From contig JAUMMZ010000025.1 in the NCBI GenBank assembly GCA_031296755.1, positions 87,862-151,861 on the forward strand: 64,000 nucleotides of DNA. The letters run 5' to 3'. Within the stretch, counting starts at the first letter, position 1, and every line of letters starts with the position of its first letter. The position numbers and the translations under genes are program-made. Positions 8,784 through 18,842 of this stretch are shown here, piece by piece. The notes under the pieces are model-generated. The model was given only the letters and a program-made list of their open reading frames with translations. It did no database searches and was not told the DNA's origin. This DNA comes from Collinsella sp. Lineage in GTDB: Bacteria > Actinomycetota > Coriobacteriia > Coriobacteriales > Coriobacteriaceae.

Positions 8784-8811
8784 ATTGTAGACAAGCCCAA
8801 AGCCGGAACAA
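8784..8811 (-). promoter_or_regulatory. Promoter of the alpha-glucoside PTS operon
   Basis: Minus strand: -35 TTGTTC (8806-8811), 16-bp spacer, -10 TACAAT (8784-8789). A start near 8777 would put the RAT-like hairpin about 20 nt into the transcript. Confidence 0.65.
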
Positions 8812-8821
8812 CCATTATGAC

Positions 8822-8857
8822 CGATGAACGGTATTTTTTCTTCGATAAACGGTATTT
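8822..8857 (-). promoter_or_regulatory. Tandem 15-bp direct repeats upstream of the PTS promoter
   Basis: CGATGAACGGTATTT (8822-8836) and CGATAAACGGTATTT (8843-8857) differ at one base and are spaced exactly 21 bp apart, two helical turns. They sit just upstream of the -35 box, where an activator would bind. No matching regulator is encoded nearby. Confidence 0.5.
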
Positions 8858-8867
8858 AGGCGATACT

Positions 8868-9055
8868 TAGGGACGTTCCATTTCTGCCGGCACCCAGGGA
8901 CACTCCTTGTTTGGTGCATTGGGGACAGGCTACTTTGCACCAATCATGAGTTGCGGTGAAATAGGGACTGAAAAGCCGCTCAAAAGGCCAAAACAGTCCG
9001 TATTCCACCGCAACTTCAAGACGTTGGTGCAAACCAATCTGTCCCCTTGCACCAA
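8868..9055. repeat. Nested intergenic inverted repeats (TTGGTGCA unit split by a TTGCGGTG unit)
   Basis: Three repeat families meet here. At 8868-8909 is TTAGGGACGTTCC...CTGCCGGCA...GGGACACTCC, seen inverted at about 55021-55066. At 8911-8943 and 9024-9055 lie two halves of a TTGGTGCA-type unit. Exactly between them, at 8949-9015, is a 67-bp unit with arms AGTTGCGGTGAAATAGGGAC and its complement. The second family has apparently entered the centre of the first. No gene is seen in this gap. Confidence 0.75.
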
Positions 9056-9058
9056 AAA

Positions 9059-9088
9059 GGGCTCCGAGCAAAAACATGCCCGGAGCCC
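9059..9088 (-). terminator. Rho-independent terminator of the DEAD-box helicase gene
   Basis: GGGCTCCG/CGGAGCCC stem with a 14-nt loop; on the minus strand it is followed by CTTTTTGG. It lies about 35 bp after the helicase stop. Confidence 0.85.
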
Positions 9089-9122
9089 TCTGGTCGCCTC
9101 GCTCTATCGTACGATGCGCGTG

Positions 9123-11360
<2,238 letters not shown>

Positions 11361-11641
11361 ATGTTGTTGTTCCTTATCTGCACGCGCAATGGGCACGGCA
11401 TGCGGCCGCGCGGGCGTGCTTGGTAGTGCGCTAATACATACAAAAACGGGTGCGCACAGAGAGGACGTTGCTCAGCACGCTGGCGATCGCTTTGGCAGCC
11501 CTATCACGCGCCGTCCAGACGCAGCAGCTCTAAGCGATGGAGCAGATTCGCCGCCGGTTAGTATACCCGCACTCCGTATGCCCCCACGTAAACCACAGAT
11601 GACGAGGCGGACGGGGCGGGCCCGAGATGGACCCGGCTGAT

Positions 11642-11700
11642 TGTCTCAATCTGTAACAGCTACCGAGTAAAATCGGTCCTAATTGTTATAGATCAAGACA
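11642..11700. repeat. 59-bp palindromic unit, single copy (family 1)
   Basis: One copy of the TGTCTCAATCTGTAACAG ... inverted unit described for the arrays at 15139, 20941 and 22376. The centre forms its own small stem (ACCGA/TCGGT). It stands alone in the gap between the helicase gene and the FHA gene; the remainder of 11361-11878 holds only promoter-like sequence. Confidence 0.85.
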
Positions 11701-11743
11701 GAGGGGGATTTCCGTTCAGTCCAACCAAAATCTCTCGGTCTTC

Positions 11744-11771
11744 CTGCAATTTCGAACATGTGGCCTATAAT
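11744..11771 (+). promoter_or_regulatory. Probable promoter of the FHA gene
   Basis: Perfect -10 TATAAT at 11766-11771, with a weaker -35 CTGCAA at 11744-11749 and a 16-bp spacer. The transcript would start near 11778, about 100 nt before the GTG start. Confidence 0.55.
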
Positions 11772-11878
11772 GTTGCTTTGGTTACGCTATATATTGCGCA
11801 GCCATTTAATACGTCGCCCACCGGGGGCCATTAATTCCTATCGCCATATTGGCTAGGAAGCAATCAAAGGAGGTATCC

Positions 11879-12841
11879 GTGGCAGCAGAAACGCCGTGCT
11901 CGGTCCTCTATAACGATATTCGCTCGTTCGGCGGTCTTAAACATCTCGAGATCGCCCGAATGCTCATCAATGGAAACTCTTATCTCGGCAGTACTCTGCT
12001 CGAGAAATGCTCTTCCAACCGCTCGTATCTTACCCGTTACATCGTCCATCGCAAGCCTGACCAGTGCGCGCCCGCCATCTACAGTGACTTTACCGTCACC
12101 ACGCTCAACCTTTCCGCGGCAATCTGCAGCAAGCTCGGCGGCGGCGAGTCCGCCTATCAGGCAATCGCCGAGCACTATCGCGGTCCGGCCGCCAACGAAA
12201 TGATGTCAGCTCTCGCCAGCTACAAGCTGGACAGCCGCCTATATGCAAACGCCCTCAATCGCATCGACAACTTTGACGGCAATGCCGTGCGCGAGAAAAG
12301 CACGCTTTACCTTATGCTCTTTGTGGCAACGGGGGCGCTCGCCGACCCCGTTCAGGGCGTGGCCGCCGTCGAGCGCTTTTGCGACAGCAAGACGGGCGGG
12401 CACTTTGGCACCACCGAAACTACCGTCGGACGCGGCTTTATGGGCAGTCTGGATCAGCCGCGCGCTGTCGCCCCCAACCTCGGTCTGCTCAGGACACATG
12501 CCGACAACTGCGTCGACATGCAAATTCATCCCCTCACACGCGATCCACGCGGCACCGTGATTGGTTCTTTGCCCAAAACCTCGCCCAGCATCACCGATGT
12601 GGGCGCCGACGCATCGCGCGAGCATCTTCGCATTTGGCTTGAGGGTGAGCACTGGTACGCCCAGGGCCTCGGATCGACCAACGGCACGGTGCTCGAATCG
12701 GGTGCAGGCGACGGCGATATCGTAATCGAGCCGCCCCGCGACCAACGAGAGCCCGGCAAAGTCTATCCCCCCGTGGAAATCGCCAACAGCGACAGACTTC
12801 ATTTGGGTCTCTATACAACGTTTCTCGTTATTGTGGACTAG
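11879..12841 (+). CDS. FHA-domain protein, partner of the downstream kinase
   Basis: A 320-residue cytoplasmic protein. The last 95 residues form a forkhead-associated domain, which binds phosphothreonine: DASREHLRIW (about 246) and GSTNGTVL (about 264) hold the phosphate-binding Ser/Arg/His and Asn positions. The first 220 residues match nothing I recognise; they are probably helical, with several Tyr- and Asn-rich segments. Start is GTG at 11879, placed five bases after AAAGGAGGT; the longer frame from a TTG at 11849 would include the ribosome site itself. The next gene encodes a Ser/Thr kinase, so this protein is a likely substrate or reader of that kinase (inference). Confidence 0.85.
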   Translation: MAAETPCSVLYNDIRSFGGLKHLEIARMLINGNSYLGSTLLEKCSSNRSYLTRYIVHRKPDQCAPAIYSDFTVTTLNLSAAICSKLGGGESAYQAIAEHYRGPAANEMMSALASYKLDSRLYANALNRIDNFDGNAVREKSTLYLMLFVATGALADPVQGVAAVERFCDSKTGGHFGTTETTVGRGFMGSLDQPRAVAPNLGLLRTHADNCVDMQIHPLTRDPRGTVIGSLPKTSPSITDVGADASREHLRIWLEGEHWYAQGLGSTNGTVLESGAGDGDIVIEPPRDQREPGKVYPPVEIANSDRLHLGLYTTFLVIVD

Positions 12842-12855
12842 CGCGGACGGCGATT

Positions 12856-12880
12856 GAAAGACGGTCACCGTCCGTCTTTC
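12856..12880 (+). terminator. Hairpin after the FHA gene
   Basis: GAAAGACGG/CCGTCTTTC, a 9-bp perfect stem with a 7-nt loop 15 bp after the stop, followed by a pyrimidine-rich stretch rather than a clean T run. Probably a partial terminator between the FHA gene and the kinase gene. Confidence 0.5.
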
Positions 12881-12919
12881 GTCTTCTACCTTCTGCGTCG
12901 TAAACGACAATACTCAGCG

Positions 12920-12980
12920 GTATGCGTGGGCAGTGCGGCTATCATGGTACTTTACCGATATCCGCACTGCCCACGCATAC
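12920..12980. repeat. 19-bp perfect inverted repeat ahead of the kinase gene
   Basis: GTATGCGTGGGCAGTGCGG and its exact complement flank a 23-bp AT-richer loop. The second arm ends 33 bp before the kinase ATG. It could be a hairpin in the transcript, an attenuator, or a large operator. I see no second copy in this window. Confidence 0.7.
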
Positions 12981-13012
12981 GCGCGGCAACCCATGCCAGA
13001 CAAAGGAACGCC

Positions 13013-15097
13013 ATGGATACTACCGATAGCGCCTATGGCGACAAACTCATCCATCTCGACACGTTCGATACCGCCGTGGCGGTCGACCCCAGCGCCGAGG
13101 ATGATGCCAAGCGACGGTTTATGACGCTTATTCTTCAGACGGCATACCGCGACGACGGCAATATCGGGCACGTGCTGCGCGCGACCAACACGAGCGGCGA
13201 GGTCTTTGCCGTCAAGCTACTCAAGGACAACGCCATCCTTTCCGGCCAAGCCCCCGATCGCTCCGCCGAGCAAGCGGCTGCACACCTGGCCAACACCACC
13301 GCGCTGTTCGAGGAGTACCGTCATCTGTGCACTGTCTCGCACCTGCGTGGATTTCCGCGCGTCTATGGCTATGGGTCGTGCGAGGACGACCCGCTCATCC
13401 TCATGGAGTGGGTCGAGGGCACCTCGCTCAAGCAGGCGCTGCCCTTGCTTCCGCACCATGCCTCGGGCGGGCTAACCACCCAGATGGTGGCCGCCGTCGG
13501 AAACGCCGTGCTTCGCGCACTCCTGATGACCCAGGGGCTCGTGAATCCGGTCGTCCATCGCGACCTGTCGCCCGCCAATATCATGTTCCGTACCACCAGC
13601 CGAACGCTCGAGCAACAGATTGCCGATTGCTCCTTTGACCCCTGTCTCATCGACATGGGCTCCGCGACCATTGCCCTCGGCGACGACACGATCACCCGGC
13701 GCGCCGACATCTGGCGCTTTGCCACGCCCGCATACGCCGCGCCCGAGATGCTCACACAGGATATCGAAGGCATCGCGGCCCTTCGCCGCTCGCCCGCCAT
13801 CGACGTCTACGCGCTATCGAGCATTCTGTACCAGCTCTACAGCGGTCGTAAACCGTTCGATGTCGAGTCGACGGGCGCCGCGGCAACCGGCTCGTTCTAC
13901 CTCATAAAGACCAAGACCAAGCCGGCACCGCTCGAGCCGCGATGCAGTGACGACGAGGCGCTCGTCCAAATCATCATGAAAGGCATCTCAGTCGAGCAGT
14001 GTGATCGTCCCACCGAGCAACAGATGCTCGAGGTGCTCTCGGCATACCTCACCGATGCCGAATCCGAGGGCCGCGAAGGCGCAGGAGACGAGGCCGCGAT
14101 TGATATCGATTCTGGCACGCACCTTAAGGTCGATGTCGCCGGCGAGCGTGCGCGAGAGATCCTGGAGCAGGCCCGGCACGATGCCATGACCCGTCGCCGC
14201 TTTATTATCGGTGGCGTTGTCGCGGCCGTTGCGGGGCTCGGCGTTATCGGGGCGGCAACCCATGGCTTTGGCATCCCCGACTACCTGGACGGCATCCGCG
14301 GTTCACTTGACGACTACACCTGGGATCAGCTTCAGGAGATTTCGCTCAAGATTAAGGCCGCCGAGACCCGTAGCGAGGCACGCGAGATTGCCAAGCGCTA
14401 TCATCTGCTCGATGACAACGGGCATATCCCCTATCCATGCACCAAGCGTGTCACGCTCACCAACGGGCTGCACGTCGGCGCGCAGCTTGTGGGCATCCGT
14501 CACGACGAGCTTCTAGACGGGACGGGCAAGGCCGGACTGACGTTTATGTTCGATGCGGGTATTGCCGAGCGCAACGCTGCGGCTGAACCGCCGAGCGCCG
14601 GCTGGGCAGATTGCGAGCTGCGGGAATGGCTCGATAGCGACGGCCTTAAGCTGCTGCCCAACGAGCTGCGCGCACTCATCAAATCTGTCAAAAAGATCTC
14701 GAATAACGTTGGCGCCGCCAGAAGCGCATCGTGCCTGAGCGAGCTGCCCGCAACCCTTTGGCTGCCCGCCATGGTCGAGCTGTGCGGTACGCAACCGCCC
14801 GATTCGTTTGCCGAGGGCTTTCACTACCTGGCAGATATCTACAACGGCGAGGGCAAGGAGTATCAGCTCTTCCGCGAGCTCAAGGTAAGTCCGTATACCA
14901 CGAACGAGATGTTGGTTCGCCAGTGGAAGGGCAAGGACACCTGTTGGTGGGAACGAACGGCGAGTCCCGACACATCAGAGAGCGAAGGCACGCTCTATAT
15001 GAACCGCGTGGGACGCGACGGCGACGTCTTTACGTACGCAACGCCTGCAGAAAAGCCAAACAAGCGAACCTGCGTGATCCCCGGGTTCTGCATCTAG
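13013..15097 (+). CDS. Membrane Ser/Thr protein kinase with extracytoplasmic DUF6273-like domain
   Basis: A 694-residue Hanks-type kinase. The kinase domain has VAIK-type Lys (AVKLLKDN, about 67), catalytic HRDLSPANIMF (about 182), a DFG-equivalent read as IDMGSA (about 214) and APEM (about 242). A single membrane segment lies at about 393-416 (FIIGGVVAAVAGLGVIGAA). The exterior region, from about 525, carries WADCELREWL, NELRALIKSVKKISN and ATLWLPAMVEL, a pattern I associate with DUF6273 modules. No PASTA repeats are present, so it is not a typical PknB/StkP. Start ATG 13013 follows AAAGGA. It probably senses something outside the cell and signals through the FHA protein encoded upstream (inference). 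Confidence 0.85.
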   Translation: MDTTDSAYGDKLIHLDTFDTAVAVDPSAEDDAKRRFMTLILQTAYRDDGNIGHVLRATNTSGEVFAVKLLKDNAILSGQAPDRSAEQAAAHLANTTALFEEYRHLCTVSHLRGFPRVYGYGSCEDDPLILMEWVEGTSLKQALPLLPHHASGGLTTQMVAAVGNAVLRALLMTQGLVNPVVHRDLSPANIMFRTTSRTLEQQIADCSFDPCLIDMGSATIALGDDTITRRADIWRFATPAYAAPEMLTQDIEGIAALRRSPAIDVYALSSILYQLYSGRKPFDVESTGAAATGSFYLIKTKTKPAPLEPRCSDDEALVQIIMKGISVEQCDRPTEQQMLEVLSAYLTDAESEGREGAGDEAAIDIDSGTHLKVDVAGERAREILEQARHDAMTRRRFIIGGVVAAVAGLGVIGAATHGFGIPDYLDGIRGSLDDYTWDQLQEISLKIKAAETRSEAREIAKRYHLLDDNGHIPYPCTKRVTLTNGLHVGAQLVGIRHDELLDGTGKAGLTFMFDAGIAERNAAAEPPSAGWADCELREWLDSDGLKLLPNELRALIKSVKKISNNVGAARSASCLSELPATLWLPAMVELCGTQPPDSFAEGFHYLADIYNGEGKEYQLFRELKVSPYTTNEMLVRQWKGKDTCWWERTASPDTSESEGTLYMNRVGRDGDVFTYATPAEKPNKRTCVIPGFCI

Positions 15098-15138
15098 GCA
15101 GCGGGCACCTTGCCGTGACGGGACCCCACCCCGGCAAT

Positions 15139-15518
15139 TGTCTTGATCTGTAACACTAGCTCGGCAGATACGGGTCTAGATGTTACAGATCGAGACAAAC
15201 CCCAACCCCGCGAAACAACATCTCAATCTGTAACAGTAAGGGGTCAAAAACCTCTCTAGATGTTACAGAACGAGACATTTGAGTTGACCGCGGACGGTCC
15301 GTCTCGATCTGTAACAGTTGGAGGTCATATTTCCTGCCAGATGTTACAGATTGAGACATTGAGTTTCCTGCCAACTGTTTGTCTTGATCTGTAACAAATA
15401 CTCGGCAAACCGGGGTCTAGATGTTACAGATCGAGACGTTAGTTTTCGGCCGAAATGTTCGTCTAAATCTGTAACAGCTATGGTTCAAAAACCGGTCCAG
15501 ACGTTACAGATTGAGATG
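15139..15518. repeat. Five-unit palindrome array, 80-bp period (family 1)
   Basis: Units begin at 15139, 15219, 15300, 15380 and 15460; each is 59 bp, with arms close to TGTCTCRATCTGTAACAG and TGTTACAGATYGAGACA around a variable 24-nt centre, and linkers of 21-22 nt. Centres often form a small inner stem (for example GGTT/AACC). A decayed half unit may remain near 15553. The rest of 15098-15668 holds only the copA promoter. Confidence 0.9.
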
Positions 15519-15590
15519 TTTGGCAGAGACGGCCACCGATTGAGCAGCCACCCTCATCTGTAATGAAAAGTCATACATTCCAACTATTAC

Positions 15591-15621
15591 TAGACACCCC
15601 CAGGGGGTATGGGTGTATAGT
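15591..15621 (+). promoter_or_regulatory. Copper-operon promoter with CsoR-like operator
   Basis: -35 TAGACA (15591-15596), -10 TATAGT (15616-15621), with a long 19-bp spacer. Between them lies ACACCCCCAGGGGGTAT, the G/C-tract dyad typical of CsoR operators. CsoR is encoded at the end of the operon, giving feedback control by Cu(I). The 19-bp spacer is also seen at MerR-type promoters, so a CueR-like activator is a less likely alternative. Confidence 0.7.
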
Positions 15622-15668
15622 ATCGGTAGGTTAACAATTCCAACACCGAACTACAGAAAGGAGAAGCC

Positions 15669-18011
15669 ATGGCTCAAGATAAGTTCGACGTGGGCGGCAT
15701 GACATGCGCCGCCTGCCAGGCGCACGTGGACCGTGCCGTGAGCAAGCTCGACGGCGTCCAAAGCGTCGCGGTCAACCTGCTCGCCGGTTCCATGATGGTC
15801 GACTACGACCCCGCGCAGGTCACCCCCGACGATATCTGCACCGCCGTCGACCGCGCGGGCTACTCGGCCTCGCCCGTCGATGCAGGCACCAGTGCCGCCG
15901 GCTCAAACGGCAGCGCGCAAGCCGGGTCTGGCGCCGCCCATATGGAGTCGCCAACCAAAAAGCTGGAGGCCGCCGCCTCTGCCATGCGCACCCGCCTCAT
16001 CGTCTCGATCGTCTTCCTCATCCCACTGTTCTACATAGGCATGGGACACATGCTTGGTTGGCCGCTGCCTGGCATTTTCACCGACCATACCCACAGCATG
16101 ACGCTCGCCCTCACCGAGCTCGTCCTGCTCATTCCCATCGTCTATGTCAACGACGCGTACTTTATCAATGGGTTTAAATCGCTCGCGCACGGCGCGCCCA
16201 CCATGGACGCCCTCATCGCCGTGGGCGCCACCGCCTCCATCGCCTGGTCGCTCTACGCCATGTTCATCATGGCCGACCAGCTAGCCGCGGGTCAGGTACA
16301 CGAGGCCATGATGACAGGCATGGACAATCTGTATTTTGAGAGCGCCGGCACCATCCTGTCGCTCGTCACCGTGGGCAAATACCTCGAGACGCGCAGCAAG
16401 TCCAAAACCGGCGGCGCCATCGAGGCGCTGATCGACCTGGCGCCCAAGACTGCGACCGTCGTGGCAGAGGACGGCAGCGAGACCACCGTCGACGTCGACA
16501 GCATCCTTCCCGGCCAGGTCCTGCGCGTGCGCCCCGGCGAGTCCATACCCGTCGATGGCGTGGTGCTCGAGGGCAGCTCGGCCGTGGACGAGAGTGCACT
16601 CACCGGCGAGTCCATCCCCGTGGAAAAGACCGCCGGCGCCACCATCAACGCCGCCACCGTCAACCGCACCGGTTCGTTTACCTTCCGCGCCACGCGTGTG
16701 GGCGCCGAGACATCGCTCGCCAAGATTATCCAGCTCGTCGAGGATGCCAACGCCACCAAGGCGCCCATCGCCCGCATGGCTGATAAGGTCGCCGGTGTGT
16801 TCGTGCCCGTGGTGTTCGTGATCTCGGCCGTGACCTTCTTGGTGTGGATGGCACTGACCGGAAGCGTCAACGAAGCGCTCACCTCCGCCGTCGCTGTGCT
16901 GGTGATCAGTTGTCCGTGCGCGCTCGGCCTGGCCACGCCCGTCGCCATTATGGTCGGCACCGGCAAGGGCGCCGAGATGGGCATTCTGTTTAAGAGCGCC
17001 GAGGCGCTGGAGAATCTGCGCAGCGTGGGCACCGTGGTGCTCGATAAGACGGGCACGGTCACCCGCGGCAAGCCTGCCGTGACCGATATCGTGGTAGCCA
17101 CGCGCGCCGACGGCTCGCCCGTCATAAGCGAAAAGGCGCTGCTCAAGCTTGCCGCCGCACTAGAGCGCCAGAGTGAGCACCCACTGGCCGAGGCGATTAT
17201 GGCCGAGTGCGAGGCGCGCGGAATTGTCGCGCGCATGGTCGAGGACTTTGCCGCCGTGCCCGGTCGTGGCGTGACGGCGCGCGAAGGGCAAAACGCCATT
17301 GCAGCCGGCAACGTACGCCTGATGGACGAGCTGGGCGCGAAGGTGCCTGCCGGCCTTGCCGAACAGTTCGCCGCCGAGGGCAAAACACCGCTGTTCTTTG
17401 CCAAGAACAGCGAGCTTGTCGGTACCATCGCCGTGGCTGACGAGGTCAAAGAGACGAGCGCTGCTGCCATCGCCGCGCTGCGTTCGCTCGGCGTCGACGT
17501 GCGCATGCTCACCGGCGACAACCGTGTGACGGCCGAAGCAATCGCCCGCCGCGTGGGCCTCAACCGTGCGCAGGTCATCGCCGACGTCCTCCCCGCCGAC
17601 AAGGAGCGCCATGTGCGCGAGCTACAGGACGCGGGCGGCAAGGTCGCCATGGTGGGCGACGGCATCAACGACTCCCCCGCTCTGGCGCGCGCCGACGTGG
17701 GTCTGGCCATCGGCACCGGTGCCGACATCGCCAAAGAAGGGGCAGATGTGGTGCTCATGCGCAGCGACCTTATGGATGTTGCGCGGGCCATCGAGCTTTC
17801 GCGCGCCACGATCCGCAACATCAAGCAGGACCTGTTCTGGGCGCTGTTCTACAACGGCATCGGCATTCCGCTCGCCGCGGGCGTGTTCTTCCCGCTCACG
17901 GGATGGCAGCTCTCGCCGATGTTTGGCGCCGCGGCCATGAGCCTGTCGAGCGTGTGCGTCGTAAGCAATGCCCTGCGCCTGCGAATCTTTAAGCCGAAAG
18001 TGGCAAAATAG
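15669..18011 (+). CDS. copA: Copper-exporting P1B-type ATPase
   Basis: Pumps Cu(I) out of the cytoplasm. It has one N-terminal heavy-metal-associated domain ([11 protein letters not shown], residues about 8-68), a Gly/Ala/Ser linker, eight membrane segments with the transport motif [11 protein letters not shown] (about 414), the phosphorylation site DKTGTVT (about 458) and hinge motif [16 protein letters not shown] (about 660). CPC indicates monovalent copper or silver. Length (780) is normal for a one-HMA CopA. ATG follows AAAGGAG. First gene of the copA-copZ-csoR operon. Confidence 0.95.
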   Translation: MAQDKFDVGGMTCAACQAHVDRAVSKLDGVQSVAVNLLAGSMMVDYDPAQVTPDDICTAVDRAGYSASPVDAGTSAAGSNGSAQAGSGAAHMESPTKKLEAAASAMRTRLIVSIVFLIPLFYIGMGHMLGWPLPGIFTDHTHSMTLALTELVLLIPIVYVNDAYFINGFKSLAHGAPTMDALIAVGATASIAWSLYAMFIMADQLAAGQVHEAMMTGMDNLYFESAGTILSLVTVGKYLETRSKSKTGGAIEALIDLAPKTATVVAEDGSETTVDVDSILPGQVLRVRPGESIPVDGVVLEGSSAVDESALTGESIPVEKTAGATINAATVNRTGSFTFRATRVGAETSLAKIIQLVEDANATKAPIARMADKVAGVFVPVVFVISAVTFLVWMALTGSVNEALTSAVAVLVISCPCALGLATPVAIMVGTGKGAEMGILFKSAEALENLRSVGTVVLDKTGTVTRGKPAVTDIVVATRADGSPVISEKALLKLAAALERQSEHPLAEAIMAECEARGIVARMVEDFAAVPGRGVTAREGQNAIAAGNVRLMDELGAKVPAGLAEQFAAEGKTPLFFAKNSELVGTIAVADEVKETSAAAIAALRSLGVDVRMLTGDNRVTAEAIARRVGLNRAQVIADVLPADKERHVRELQDAGGKVAMVGDGINDSPALARADVGLAIGTGADIAKEGADVVLMRSDLMDVARAIELSRATIRNIKQDLFWALFYNGIGIPLAAGVFFPLTGWQLSPMFGAAAMSLSSVCVVSNALRLRIFKPKVAK

Positions 18012-18039
18012 GCTCACCATTAAGTCCATTTAGAACGGG

Positions 18040-18133
18040 TTTTCCAGGTGCCCGAGATTGACCTGAAAGAGGAGCGACGCGTACTTTGGTACGCGAGCGA
18101 CGGCTTGAAGGTCAAGGTCGGGTGCCTGGGAAA
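18040..18133. repeat. Long imperfect palindrome between copA and copZ
   Basis: Outer arms TTTTCCAGGTGCCCGA and its near-complement, a perfect TTGACCT/AGGTCAA stem, and an inner hairpin CGCGTAC-TTTG-GTACGCG make a 94-bp structure filling most of the 147-bp gap. In the operon mRNA it could stabilise or separate the copA and copZ messages. Only one copy is visible here, but it resembles a dispersed intergenic repeat. Confidence 0.65.
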
Positions 18134-18158
18134 GCCGACATAACAGAAAGGAATACCC

Positions 18159-18380
18159 ATGCGTTACACAATTAAAACGTCTGGCCTCATGTGCGGCCAC
18201 TGCGACGCCACCGTCGAGACGGCACTGCTCAACGTGGCCGGCGTGACCGACGCCGACGCCGATCACGAGACCCAGACCGTCCAGGTGGAGTGTGCCGACA
18301 CCGTGACCGCCGAGCAGCTCGCCGCCGCTGTCGAGGCCGCGGGCGAGAAGTTCCATGCCCTTTCGGTGACCGCCGCGTAA
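18159..18380 (+). CDS. copZ: Copper chaperone / HMA-domain protein
   Basis: A 73-residue heavy-metal-associated domain. The metal-binding loop is GLMCGHCDATVE, with the CxxC motif as CGHC; the usual chaperone motif is MxCxxC, which holds here. It should bind Cu(I) and hand it to CopA. A ribosome site AAAGGA stands before the ATG. Part of the copper operon; next is csoR. Confidence 0.9.
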   Translation: MRYTIKTSGLMCGHCDATVETALLNVAGVTDADADHETQTVQVECADTVTAEQLAAAVEAAGEKFHALSVTAA

Positions 18381-18423
18381 CGACCCGCACGTACCCCCCC
18401 CCGACCAGAAACGAGGACCCGCC

Positions 18424-18696
18424 ATGATGGCAGACCACAAATCGGTGACCCGCATGCTCAAGACGGCACGCGGCCAGATCGACGGCATCTTGCGGATGGT
18501 CGATGAGGACCGCTATTGCGTCGATATTTCCACGCAGCTCATGGCCACGCAGGCGCTCCTCGCGCGCATTAACGCCGACGTGCTCAAGGCGCATATCGAG
18601 GGCTGCGTGACTTCGGCAATCGAATCGGGCGACGAAGACCTCAAAGCCGCCAAGCTCGCCGAGATCGAACGCGTCGTCGACAAGCTATCCAAGTAA
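18424..18696 (+). CDS. csoR: Copper-sensing repressor, CsoR/RcnR family
   Basis: A 90-residue all-helical DNA-binding protein that releases DNA on binding Cu(I). The X-C-H-C ligand pattern is present: Cys in RYCVDIS and His and Cys in AHIEGCV. The N-terminal helix has the basic KTARGQIDGILRM region. Two ATGs are adjacent (18424, 18427); the first has GAGG seven bases upstream. It should bind the operator at about 15595-15610. Confidence 0.92.
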   Translation: MMADHKSVTRMLKTARGQIDGILRMVDEDRYCVDISTQLMATQALLARINADVLKAHIEGCVTSAIESGDEDLKAAKLAEIERVVDKLSK

Positions 18697-18702
18697 TTGG
18701 GG

Positions 18703-18794
18703 CATTGGGGACAGACTTCTTTGCACCGTCTTGGTATTCCGGGGACAGGTATGTTTGCACCGCATTGGTACAGATTAACCTGTCCCCCTTGCTC
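18703..18794. repeat. TTGGTGCA/GGGGACAG intergenic repeat (family 3)
   Basis: Contains GGGGACAGGT...TTTGCACC and GGTACAG...ACCTGTCCCC as an inverted repeat, preceded by a second partial copy (TTGGGGACAGACTTCTTTGC). Related copies are at 8911-9055, 30263-30346, 31488-31554 and 51355-51421. It fills the gap after csoR. Confidence 0.8.
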
Positions 18795-18842
18795 TAAATC
18801 GGGTATAAAGGCGTGCAGCATATCGAACGAAAGGCAATTTGC

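Noticed and set aside
15139..15518. CRISPR-like regularity of the palindrome array
   Set aside because: The repeat alternates in orientation (it is an inverted pair), centres and linkers are similar among copies rather than unique spacers, and no cas genes are present.
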